In this document: positions 22,120 to 29,941 of the stretch, one piece after another
How positions within the stretch are numbered: position 1 is the first letter of the stretch
How the letters are laid out: the number at the start of each line of letters is the position of its first letter
NCBI GenBank assembly: GCA_030615025.1
Contig: JAUXAB010000020.1
Coordinates: forward strand, 1 to 51,545
From: Phycisphaerae bacterium
GTDB taxonomy: Bacteria; Planctomycetota; Phycisphaerae; Sedimentisphaerales; Anaerobacaceae
Length of the DNA stretch: 51,545 nt
Direction: 5' to 3'
Program-made: the position numbers and the translations under genes
The notes under the pieces: model-generated
The model's database searches: none
What the model was told of the DNA's origin: nothing
The model's input: only the letters and a program-made list of their open reading frames with translations

Positions 22120-23313
22120 TCACTTCGAGGATTTCACAGGTTTCTTCGAATAGATTCCGTAACAAGTAATCTGCAACTGCTGGCCGCCTTTTATCTTCAC
22201 GGAAAACACATCCGTGAACACCCTTCTTTTAGACTCGGCGGCCGGCGGTGTTATTTGCAGCTCGAACTGATAACCGTTGCGAACCTTCTCCCGAGTCAAA
22301 ACTTTTATAGTGCCTTTCCTCGATGATGTGGACTCAACCTCGAAATCCTCACCATAGTTGCTGAATATCCAGACTTTCTTTGTTACCGGCTTTCGCGGTT
22401 CAGCTTCACGAACGTAGACTACCCGTGGGTTAACCTTAAATTCCGCTAATGCATCAAAAACAATGCTGACCGTTTTGCATTCCGGATGGGTTAGACCAAT
22501 TTCGACCTGGCCTCTCAGACCTTTCCGCAGCTTCTCAATATCGACCTTCGGCTTTAGAACAAACTTCGTCGCTGTAACCTTAGGGTCGAAATCAGCAGTT
22601 ATGGAATTACCGGTCGACTTAAAGCGCGTTATCGCAAACGGCTGCTTGTCACGGCTGGCAAGCGTAATCTGCGGGCAGCCGGCATTCTCTCCCTTAAGCA
22701 AAAGGTTCAGTCTCTCCGGCTGGTGCTCGACCTTCATTGCAATCCTTGCTTTTATAGTCAGTCTGACCGTAGGCCTTTTCTTATCGTTGCTGGGTACAGA
22801 GCAACTTTTCGTTACCGAGCCGGGGCTTCTGCTCGCACGATACACTATTTTCACGGCCCCGCTTTCGCCCGGCGCATATTCTTTCTTGGGTAGCTCGGGG
22901 ACAGTGCAACCGCATGGGCACTTAATTTTCCCGATTTTCAACAAGGCGTTTCCGGTATTTGCAAATTTGAACTCACAAGCGTTCCTTGTCCCCGCACCGA
23001 CTTCGCCGAAATCGTGCACCACTTTTTCAAATGTGATTTCCGGAGCCGGCTCATTGGCCTGGGCTGTAGTTTTAGCTTTTGCCAGCTGCTGCCTTCGCGG
23101 GGCAGGCGCTGTCGTGGAGGCGGGATTCACCGGTTTAGATTCGGCCAATGCTGGTTTGGACTCGGTTAAAGCTGGTTTAGACGCTTTTGCTACTTCCTGT
23201 ATCGGCTTGGCCGAGCCAGGACAGGCAAGCTGCTCTTGACAGCAAATCTGCAAGAACAATATACAACCGATAACAAATACAACCTCGAATTTTCGCAAGC
23301 AACTGCGTTTCAT
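22120..23313 (-). CDS. DUF1573 domain-containing exported protein
   Basis: About 397 residues. The start at ATG 23313 is supported by GGAG nine bases upstream; a start at 23364 would read through a hairpin. A hydrophobic signal segment (VVFVIGCILFLQICC) is followed by an Ala/Lys/Pro/Ser-rich linker with repeated SKPAL, then the DUF1573 Ig-like domain (EKVVHDFGEVGAGT, FKFANTGNALLKIGKIKCPCGCTVPELPKKEYAPGE in part). The CPCGCT Cys cluster is typical. A second Ig-like region follows. The domain is common in Bacteroidetes and planctomycetes; no reaction is known. It heads the operon containing the cytochrome and Gsp genes. Confidence 0.83.
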   Translation of the reverse strand: MKRSCLRKFEVVFVIGCILFLQICCQEQLACPGSAKPIQEVAKASKPALTESKPALAESKPVNPASTTAPAPRRQQLAKAKTTAQANEPAPEITFEKVVHDFGEVGAGTRNACEFKFANTGNALLKIGKIKCPCGCTVPELPKKEYAPGESGAVKIVYRASRSPGSVTKSCSVPSNDKKRPTVRLTIKARIAMKVEHQPERLNLLLKGENAGCPQITLASRDKQPFAITRFKSTGNSITADFDPKVTATKFVLKPKVDIEKLRKGLRGQVEIGLTHPECKTVSIVFDALAEFKVNPRVVYVREAEPRKPVTKKVWIFSNYGEDFEVESTSSRKGTIKVLTREKVRNGYQFELQITPPAAESKRRVFTDVFSVKIKGGQQLQITCYGIYSKKPVKSSK

Positions 23314-23334
23314 ACTCTCATCTCCAAAAGTTGA

Positions 23335-23378
23335 CCGCATATTTACATATGCGGAATTCCCCATACGTCAGTATGGGG
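23335..23378 (-). promoter_or_regulatory. Two consecutive perfect hairpins in the leader of the DUF1573-cytochrome-Gsp block
   Basis: On the minus strand CCCCATAC-TGAC-GTATGGGG (23359-23378) is followed four bases later by CCGCATAT-GTAA-ATATGCGG (23335-23354). Both stems are 8 bp with 4-nt loops, and they end about 20 bases before the ATG at 23313. The paired, equal-sized hairpins look like a leader control element or protein operators rather than a terminator, since no T-run follows. The function is inferred. Confidence 0.6.
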
Positions 23379-23445
23379 TCTAAACAAAAAAGTCTTACAA
23401 GACGGATGTAACCTTAGGCTAATTCATAAACAATTTCAGTTTAAC

Positions 23446-23475
23446 AAAAAAGACGTCCTTATGCAAGGATTTTTT
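23446..23475 (-). terminator. Probable terminator of the beta-helix gene
   Basis: On the minus strand AAAAAATCCTT-GCAT-AAGGA is followed by CGTCTTTTTT. The 5-bp core stem is short, but the A and T runs extend it, and it lies 46 bases after the stop of the gene ending at 23521. Confidence 0.4.
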
Positions 23476-23520
23476 CGATCTTAACGGGCAAGCAGGTCAC
23501 CCACCAGGCTTGTATCGCTG

Positions 23521-26500
23521 TTACTGGTTTTCATTTTGAAGCCAATGTAAAGCCATAAACGCAAAATCCTCGAAATTCACTATGCAGTCGCCGTTTATAT
23601 CGCCTGCGACAACCGTCTCACAGACTGGTTCGCCAAAGTATGATTTGCTGGCCTTAACTGTGCCGCCGTACGCACCCATATTGATAATACCACCATTGGG
23701 AAAAAGCTCATAGCCAATGGGACTTTTTGGATCACCCGCATCAATGCACGGACTCGTCACTTCGTCCTTCGTCCATCGTCCATCGTTTGCATCCCATCTG
23801 CCTGCTTGGGATTTCAAATGGTAATCGCCATCAACCCAGAAGTCATCGTTTGCATCTGCAGGTGTTCCGTTTGCGTCCCAATAGCCGGGGTTCGCAAAAC
23901 AGGAGTCGGCATCGAAGTTACCCGTTCCAGCCAAATAGCCCGTCCAGTCCTGGATACAGTTATAGGTAATCTGAATCTGAACTGAGGTCTGTGCAATGTA
24001 TATCTGCGCGTCTTGCATATCATAGTAGATGACACCGGAATTGTTCCAGACAATACAGTTGGTCAAGCTGTGGCCTCGATATGCACGGCCGTAAGAGATT
24101 CCCCCACCATAGCTCTCTGACGAATTGCCAGTTACAGTGCAGTTAATGAGCGAACTGCCGCCATCGTACTCGTTGCACATTCCCCCGCCGTTGCCTCCAG
24201 CAGAGTTTCCAGCGATGATGCAATTATTGAGCATGCATAAAGAGTAACCGTCATTATACAGCCCGGCACCGGAACCGGTTGCCGAGTTGCCGATAATCCT
24301 GCACCAATTAAATTTCGGATAAGCTTCACAGGTACAGCCAAATACATGAATTCCCCCACCATCACCCTCAGAGCGGTTGCCAATAAATGTACAACGTGTT
24401 AATACCGGGTCAGAATGCTGGACATATATTCCCCCGCCTGAAGTCTTTGCCGAGTTATTACTGATTGTGCAGTCAATTATCTTGGTGGCATCGCTATATA
24501 TGTATATTCCTCCGCCGCGACCCTCCTTGGCAGAGTTACCTTTGAAGGTGCAGTTGGTCACCGTCGGGCTGCCTGAGGCGATGCACATCCCGCCGCCCCA
24601 GGCAGCCAAATTGCCGCTGAACGTGCAGTTGGCCAGTGTTGGGCCGCTGTCCCACCAGATGGTGATCCCGCCGCCTCCCCGGTCGGCACAGTTGGCTGTC
24701 AACGTGCAGTTGCTGATCGTTGGGCTGCTGCTGGTATAACAGTATATGCCGGCACCTTCTGTTGTGTAACCGTTCGTAATGGTAATCCCAGCAAGAATGG
24801 AGTTTGCATCTTCACCACTGTGGAAATAAAATCCGCGATGATATTCTGTCTCTGAGCCGTTGCAGTCGATAATGCAGTTTTCCGGTCCGTTTTCGCTGCG
24901 TACCGTGATCGCTTTGCCGAGAAAGTCCAAATCACGATTGCCCTGGCCCGTATACGTGCCGTCTGCCACGATTATGGTGTCGCCATCATTAGCATCATCG
25001 ATCGCCGCCTGGATGGTGTTGAAATCCGCAGGCCCATCGTCATCAACATATATAGTGCGTGGGCCTTGGTACTCGTATGCGCCCATGTCCACAGTGCCAT
25101 TTATGATGCGCGGCCATCCATCGAGGTCGGTTGAAACCGACGAAGGAACAACAGAGTTATCACCGGCATCAATGCAGGGTGAATCTGGCAATAAATGATA
25201 ATCGCCATCAACCCAGACTCCGTTTGCATCCCAATAACCCGGGTCAATAAACAACGGGTTTGCATCTATGTTGCCGGTGCCGGTGTAGCCACCGTCGATA
25301 TCGCTGTAGGTTATCGTGATCTGCGAACTGTCGCCGACCCATATTTCGTTGCCACCGTCCCAGAGGATACAGTTGGTTATCTGAAGATCGCTTGGATAGC
25401 ACTGACGGTAAGAATCACAAGCCAGAGCGTTTCCATCCGGCGCTGAATTTGCAGAAAACGTGCAATTGTTCAGAGTGGGGCCGTTGTAGCGGGAGCAGGA
25501 CGCGTAGCTGCGGTAGCCGGAGTTATACATTCCGCCGCCATAGTTTCCTGCCGAGTTCCCGGTGAAGGCGCAGTTTATGAGCGTCGGGGTGGTGTACATG
25601 TTGTAGATTCCGCCGCCTTTCGATACTGCGGAGTTACCGTTAAAGGTGCAACTGGTCAGTGTCGGGCCCCACTCAGCACTGCGCCAGTTGGAGTTGTGCA
25701 TCCCGCCGCCGACGGATGCCGAGTTGCCACTAAACGTGCAGTTGGAAATCCTCGGGCTGGTCTTTGAGTACCTCCTGGAGATGAGCATTCCACCGCCTTG
25801 GGAACCGGCCGAGTTCTCTGTAATCGTGCAATTGATGACCACCGGGCTGCAATCATCGATGAGTATGCCGCCGCCTTGGCTTGCCGAGTTACCCGAGATG
25901 ATATTGCCGGTAATGGTTGGGGTTCCCGCCTCGTAGCAGCGGATGCCGCCACCGCCGCCGCCGGGTTCACAATGGTTGTCACTGATAGTGTTGCCAACAA
26001 TAAGTGGTGAAGCTCCATACCAGCACCCTATGCCGGCTCCACCGTCAGCGTCATACTCTATCTTGTTCCCTGTAATGATGTTGTTCCTGATTATCGGCGA
26101 GGACGCAATGCAGAGTATGCCGCCACCACTGCCATTGAACCCATTGATGATTGTGAGGCCCTCAACAACGGAGTTTTCATCTTCGCCACTATGGAAATAG
26201 AATCCTCGATGATTTTCTAATTCGGTGCCGTTGCAGTCAATGATTGTTGCGGCGACGATGTTGGGGTCGTTTGGGTCTGTGCTGCGGAGAGTGATAGCCT
26301 TGCCCTTAAAGTCTATATCACGGTTACCATCGCCCCGAAAGGTGCCAGGGGCGAGGATAATGGTATCACCATCAATCGCCGCGTCTATCGCCGCTTGAAT
26401 AGAAGGATACTGGATGTCGGGTTGGAAATTGGCCCAGGAGCCGTTATTACCGCCATTAGCATCAACGTAGATGATTTTGCCCGTAGCTGTGCATGCCATC

Positions 26501-26553
26501 ACCAGCAAAAGAATCGACATTGCCAGCAAGGTTTTGAGAGTCGTCATACGCAT
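23521..26553 (-). CDS. Secreted right-handed beta-helix protein with C-terminal dockerin-like domain
   Basis: The 1010-residue protein has a signal peptide (LLAMSILLLVMACTATG) and two consecutive beta-helix modules. Each opens with the same motif (IIYVDANGG / TIYVDDDGPAD, then IQAAID...DGDTII..GT..G.GNRD.DF.GKAIT.RS) and continues with N-C-T-F-x-G-N-S-A type coils. A short cassette and one calcium-loop segment (VAGDINGDCIVNFEDFAFMALHWL) form the C-terminus. The ATG at 26553 has AAGGAGG eight bases upstream. Such proteins are surface or extracellular in planctomycetes; polysaccharide binding or cleavage is possible, but no catalytic residues can be named. Confidence 0.86.
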   Translation of the reverse strand: MRMTTLKTLLAMSILLLVMACTATGKIIYVDANGGNNGSWANFQPDIQYPSIQAAIDAAIDGDTIILAPGTFRGDGNRDIDFKGKAITLRSTDPNDPNIVAATIIDCNGTELENHRGFYFHSGEDENSVVEGLTIINGFNGSGGGILCIASSPIIRNNIITGNKIEYDADGGAGIGCWYGASPLIVGNTISDNHCEPGGGGGGIRCYEAGTPTITGNIISGNSASQGGGILIDDCSPVVINCTITENSAGSQGGGMLISRRYSKTSPRISNCTFSGNSASVGGGMHNSNWRSAEWGPTLTSCTFNGNSAVSKGGGIYNMYTTPTLINCAFTGNSAGNYGGGMYNSGYRSYASCSRYNGPTLNNCTFSANSAPDGNALACDSYRQCYPSDLQITNCILWDGGNEIWVGDSSQITITYSDIDGGYTGTGNIDANPLFIDPGYWDANGVWVDGDYHLLPDSPCIDAGDNSVVPSSVSTDLDGWPRIINGTVDMGAYEYQGPRTIYVDDDGPADFNTIQAAIDDANDGDTIIVADGTYTGQGNRDLDFLGKAITVRSENGPENCIIDCNGSETEYHRGFYFHSGEDANSILAGITITNGYTTEGAGIYCYTSSSPTISNCTLTANCADRGGGGITIWWDSGPTLANCTFSGNLAAWGGGMCIASGSPTVTNCTFKGNSAKEGRGGGIYIYSDATKIIDCTISNNSAKTSGGGIYVQHSDPVLTRCTFIGNRSEGDGGGIHVFGCTCEAYPKFNWCRIIGNSATGSGAGLYNDGYSLCMLNNCIIAGNSAGGNGGGMCNEYDGGSSLINCTVTGNSSESYGGGISYGRAYRGHSLTNCIVWNNSGVIYYDMQDAQIYIAQTSVQIQITYNCIQDWTGYLAGTGNFDADSCFANPGYWDANGTPADANDDFWVDGDYHLKSQAGRWDANDGRWTKDEVTSPCIDAGDPKSPIGYELFPNGGIINMGAYGGTVKASKSYFGEPVCETVVAGDINGDCIVNFEDFAFMALHWLQNENQ

Positions 26554-26601
26554 TTCGGCTCCTCCTTAAAAAAGTGCAGCGACCGGTTCAAATTTTACGA
26601 T

Positions 26602-26630
26602 ATTGTACCAAACCAATTGAATTTTGTCCA
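26602..26630 (-). promoter_or_regulatory. Promoter of the 1010-residue beta-helix gene
   Basis: On the minus strand TGGACA (26625-26630) and TACAAT (26602-26607) are separated by exactly 17 bases, each with five of six consensus matches to a housekeeping promoter. The gene starts about 40 bases downstream, with a strong ribosome-binding site between. Confidence 0.6.
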
Positions 26631-26733
26631 GAAGTTTCGCCCTTACAGAAGGCCAATTTCTACGCCCCCAAACACTACGTGCACCCCCGGGCAACGATTC
26701 CTGGCATACGTCCGTGGGAATTCTGGGGCGGTC

Positions 26734-28131
26734 TCAGGTCTTCTTCTTTTTCTTTGTTGTTTTGCGTTTTCTTCGTTGTATCGTCCAGGCGGGGTCTATC
26801 ATCTGCGAATTCCACCGCTCGTAAGTCTTTTCCATTTCTTTTAGAACATCCGGCTGTTCTGCTTTCAAGTCTTTGGTCTCGCCAACATCCGAAGACAGGT
26901 CGAATAGTCCGGTCTCGCCGCCCATCTTCACCAGCTTGAATTTTCCCTTCCTAACGGCGTGGTTCTGGGCGCTGCGCCAGAAAAGGCTTTCGTGGGGTGA
27001 GTTTTTCTTCTTGCCGGTCAGATACGGGAGCAGGTTTACGCCGTCCAGCTTACGGTCTCTGGGCACCCTAACTCCCACCGCCGCGGCGGCAGTCGGAAGA
27101 ATATCGAGCGCAATGACCGGATGGTTGTAAACACGGCCGGCCTTTAAGCGGCCAGGCCATTGGACCATAAAGGGAACACGGATGCCGCCTTCATACATCG
27201 TCCCCTTGGTAGCACGCAGCGGGTCGTTGCGAGAGCCGTTTGCCCCAGTCGGGCCGCCGTTATCATTGACGAAGAACAGCAGCGTGTCTTCTTCCAGACC
27301 TAATTCTCGCAGCTTGGCCAGGACCTTGCCTATCCCTTCATCCATAGCCGTTAGCATACCCGCATAAACCTGACGCTTCGGGTTGGTGATGTGTTTGAAA
27401 CTACCCTTGTAACGCTGAGGTGCTTGCATCGGCGTGTGCACGGCGTTGTAAGCAAGATAAAGGAAGAAGGGTTCGTTATGATGGCGCTCGACGAAGGCGA
27501 CCGCCTCACGCGAGAAGGCGTCAGTGAGGTACTCTTTCTCATCGACCGGCTCGGTGCCGCGCAGGATGGGGTTGAATGTTCCCAGACTCGGGTCGATATA
27601 GGAGTGACCGCCGTGGAGGAAGCCGAAGAATTCATCGAACCCGCGTTTGAAGGGATGGAAATGCGGCGCTATTCCCAGGTGCCACTTGCCCACCGCGCCG
27701 GTGACATATCCCGCGGACTTGAGCACGTCGGCCATTGTTACCTCCGTCAGCGGCAAACCGACCTGTTCTCGCAGGCCCCCGGGCGGCGGACCGGTATTGA
27801 ACTCGTGGCCGAAACGCTGCTGATATCGGCCGGTCATCAGTCCGGCACGAGTCGGGCTGCACACCGGACACGAAACGTAGCCGTTCGTAAAACGGATTCC
27901 ATTTTGCGCAACCGAATCGATGTTCGGCGTCGCAATGTCCCGGCACCCGTGACAGCCAATGTCAGCGTATCCCATATCGTCGCTGATGATAACGATAATG
28001 TTCGGCTGTTTTCTTTCCGCTCGCCACGTTTGGCCTAAACTGGTACAGCTCGGCAATACCGACAGTGTCCCCACCGAAGCCGCTGCAAAACCCATCGTCT
28101 TAAGAAACTCTCGTCTTGTCTGGTTCTCCAT
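26734..28131 (-). CDS. Arylsulfatase-type sulfatase with Tat signal
   Basis: The 465-residue protein begins TRREFLKTMGFAAASVGTL, a twin-arginine signal. The sulfatase fold is marked by NIIVIISDDMGYADIGCHG (metal-binding Asp pair), the formylglycine site CSPTRAGLMTGR (Cys type, needing an anaerobic or formylglycine-generating maturase), KWHLG and a later NDNGG block. It would hydrolyse sulfate esters, probably on sulfated polysaccharide, outside the cytoplasm. The tail ends in a run of Lys and Thr. It lies 38 bases after the small membrane-protein gene, suggesting one transcript. No maturase is in the window. Confidence 0.94.
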   Translation of the reverse strand: MENQTRREFLKTMGFAAASVGTLSVLPSCTSLGQTWRAERKQPNIIVIISDDMGYADIGCHGCRDIATPNIDSVAQNGIRFTNGYVSCPVCSPTRAGLMTGRYQQRFGHEFNTGPPPGGLREQVGLPLTEVTMADVLKSAGYVTGAVGKWHLGIAPHFHPFKRGFDEFFGFLHGGHSYIDPSLGTFNPILRGTEPVDEKEYLTDAFSREAVAFVERHHNEPFFLYLAYNAVHTPMQAPQRYKGSFKHITNPKRQVYAGMLTAMDEGIGKVLAKLRELGLEEDTLLFFVNDNGGPTGANGSRNDPLRATKGTMYEGGIRVPFMVQWPGRLKAGRVYNHPVIALDILPTAAAAVGVRVPRDRKLDGVNLLPYLTGKKKNSPHESLFWRSAQNHAVRKGKFKLVKMGGETGLFDLSSDVGETKDLKAEQPDVLKEMEKTYERWNSQMIDPAWTIQRRKRKTTKKKKKT

Positions 28132-28169
28132 ATTTGTTCTCCTTCCATTTTATTCAATTTCCTTGTGGC

Positions 28170-28619
28170 TCATTTTTCGTCCAAGGCCTGTCTGCGGTCG
28201 TGCCTGGCGATTCGCCATTGCAGAAACAGGATCGCGACAGCCAGGACGAAGCCGAAGGCCACGTCGCCGGCGACAAACCAGACGAACCAGCCGAAGCCGC
28301 CTCTGGCAAGGGCCACCGCACCATAGACCACAAATGCGACAACCGCCATCAGGGACCACAGGGCGACTAAACGGATAGGGCCGGCGTACCGACGAACGTC
28401 AGTGGAGAAGACCACCATCATTCCGCCCAGGAGCACATAGAACGCCGAGAGCAGCCGGGCCAGATAGGAGACAAGCACTTTCACCGGAGTGCCGGACTCA
28501 GCAAGTTTTACGCCGCGGACCAGCCAGGAGTACGGCATAAAAACAGCCACGATGGCCGGCAGGCACGTGATACCAACAACTCGAAGCAGCAGTTGCAAGC
28601 GTCGTTCTGTGGTATTCAT
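28170..28619 (-). CDS. Small four-helix membrane protein of unknown function
   Basis: The 149-residue protein has hydrophobic segments near residues 15-30, 55-72, 85-105 and 112-135 (for example FLVWFVAGDVAFGFVLAVAIL-like wording). No conserved domain is recognised. The ATG at 28619 follows AAAGGAG at good spacing. It precedes the sulfatase gene in the same direction, so it may be part of that unit. Function is unknown. Confidence 0.65.
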   Translation of the reverse strand: MNTTERRLQLLLRVVGITCLPAIVAVFMPYSWLVRGVKLAESGTPVKVLVSYLARLLSAFYVLLGGMMVVFSTDVRRYAGPIRLVALWSLMAVVAFVVYGAVALARGGFGWFVWFVAGDVAFGFVLAVAILFLQWRIARHDRRQALDEK

Positions 28620-28948
28620 GATATACTCCTTTCACACTCACGGCGACTGACAAAATGCCCGTGATGTCCCATTGTGGAACGCTATCTTACCATATAGAAA
28701 AAAAAGAACAAGGACAACCTACAATACAACGCAGTAAACTACTGATTGGCGACTGAACCCGCAATTTGTCGTCCTATCCACACTTCACGTTGCACTAAAT
28801 AGGATTTTTATCAAACAGGGGCGATTTTTAGCTGCTCGAACACAGCTTTACAGCCGATATTTTAAGGAGTCCCTTTTTGTAACCTATTGCAAAAAGAGTG
28901 CTTAACCGTTATTATAGTGTGGCAAAGTTAACTTATATGGGGTCGAGT
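28620..28948. other. Divergent promoter gap between the sulfatase unit and the glycan genes
   Basis: About 330 bases separate the minus-strand membrane-protein gene from the plus-strand GT2 gene. A weak minus-strand promoter may exist (TTGTTC, 16 bases, TAAGAT near 28685-28712). The GT2 side is poorly marked: in-frame GTG and ATG codons at about 28898 and 28937 lack ribosome-binding sites. No RNA gene or repeat is seen. Confidence 0.4.
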
Positions 28949-29941
28949 ATGGACAAGAATAGTCCCGAAGTGTCGGTGGTTGTGCCGCTGCTGAATGAGC
29001 AGGACAATATCAGTCCACTCTACGAACAAATCACACAAACCTTAACCCAGCCCCTCCGAGGGGCGGGGTACAACTACGAAATAATATTCATAGACGACGG
29101 CAGCAGCGATGACAGCTTCACCATACTAAGTCAGCTGCAAAAGGCGGACAACAAAGTGCGTGTCATTCGGTTTCGCAAAAACTTCGGCCAGACTGCAGCC
29201 CTCAGCGCCGGCTTTACTCACGCACGAGGCAAAATTATCGTGGCAATTGACGCCGATTTACAAAACGACCCTGCAGATATACCGAAAATGATTAAGAAAC
29301 TCGACGAAGGATTTGATGTGGTAAGCGGCTGGAGAAAAAAGAGACACGATAACGCCATCACCAGACGCCTGCCTTCCAAAATCGCCAACTGGCTAATCGC
29401 GAAAATTACAGGCGTTAAACTTCACGACTTCGGCTGTACACTTAAAGTATACCGCAGGGAAGTCTTAGCTGAAACAAAATTGTACGGCGAAATGCACCGG
29501 TTTATCCCGGCTCTGGCAAGCTGGAGCGGAGCCAGTATCTGCGAAATGGTAGTCAACCACAGACCCAGAACCGCCGGCGCCGCCAAATATGGCCTGGGCC
29601 GCACATTGAAAGTGGTATTAGACCTTATTACCGTTAAGTTCCTCGGCTCATTTTCCACGAAGCCAATCTATATCTTCGGCGGCCTGGGAGTAATAAGCGG
29701 GCTCGCAGCAGTAGCCTTCGGCTTGATCGTGCTCTATCAAAAATGTGCGCACAATTTTGCTATGAACAGAAATCCACTGTTGCTTTTAACGGCTATGTTG
29801 ATTACTGCCACCATTCAGTTCATTCTGATGGGCCTGCTCGCCGAGCTTTTAGTTAGAACATATCACGAATCACAAAATCGCCCAACTTACGTCATCAAAG
29901 AGATACTGGAATCACCCGATGAAAACGGAGACCAGAAATGA
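28949..29941 (+). CDS. GT2 family glycosyltransferase (dolichyl-phosphate-mannose synthase/GtrB type)
   Basis: A GT-A domain opens with VSVVVPLLNEQDNI and has EIIFIDDGSSDDS and IDADLQNDP (the DxD region) and a SGWRKKRHD loop. Two C-terminal membrane helices (YIFGGLGVISGLAAVAFGL and LLLLTAMLITATIQFILMG) place it with enzymes that transfer a sugar to polyprenyl phosphate. The start at 28949 is chosen because the conserved strand begins six residues later; a weak GGGG precedes it. A small palindrome at 29044-29069 encodes TQPLRGAGY. The stop overlaps the next start (ATGA), so the downstream membrane transferase probably uses the lipid-linked sugar. Confidence 0.9.
   Translation: MDKNSPEVSVVVPLLNEQDNISPLYEQITQTLTQPLRGAGYNYEIIFIDDGSSDDSFTILSQLQKADNKVRVIRFRKNFGQTAALSAGFTHARGKIIVAIDADLQNDPADIPKMIKKLDEGFDVVSGWRKKRHDNAITRRLPSKIANWLIAKITGVKLHDFGCTLKVYRREVLAETKLYGEMHRFIPALASWSGASICEMVVNHRPRTAGAAKYGLGRTLKVVLDLITVKFLGSFSTKPIYIFGGLGVISGLAAVAFGLIVLYQKCAHNFAMNRNPLLLLTAMLITATIQFILMGLLAELLVRTYHESQNRPTYVIKEILESPDENGDQK
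29044..29069 (+). repeat. Small GC palindrome inside the GT2 gene
   Basis: GCCCCT-CCG-AGGGGC (29050-29064) is a perfect 6-bp stem. The translated peptide TQPLRGAG sits between the first alpha helix and the EIIFIDDGS strand, a place where family members usually have a short loop. It is likely another in-frame repeat insertion. Confidence 0.5.

Noticed and set aside
22463..23239. Plus-strand open frame of 258 codons opposite the DUF1573 gene
   Set aside because: It is long but lies entirely within a well-supported gene on the other strand, with no ribosome-binding site or recognisable motif.
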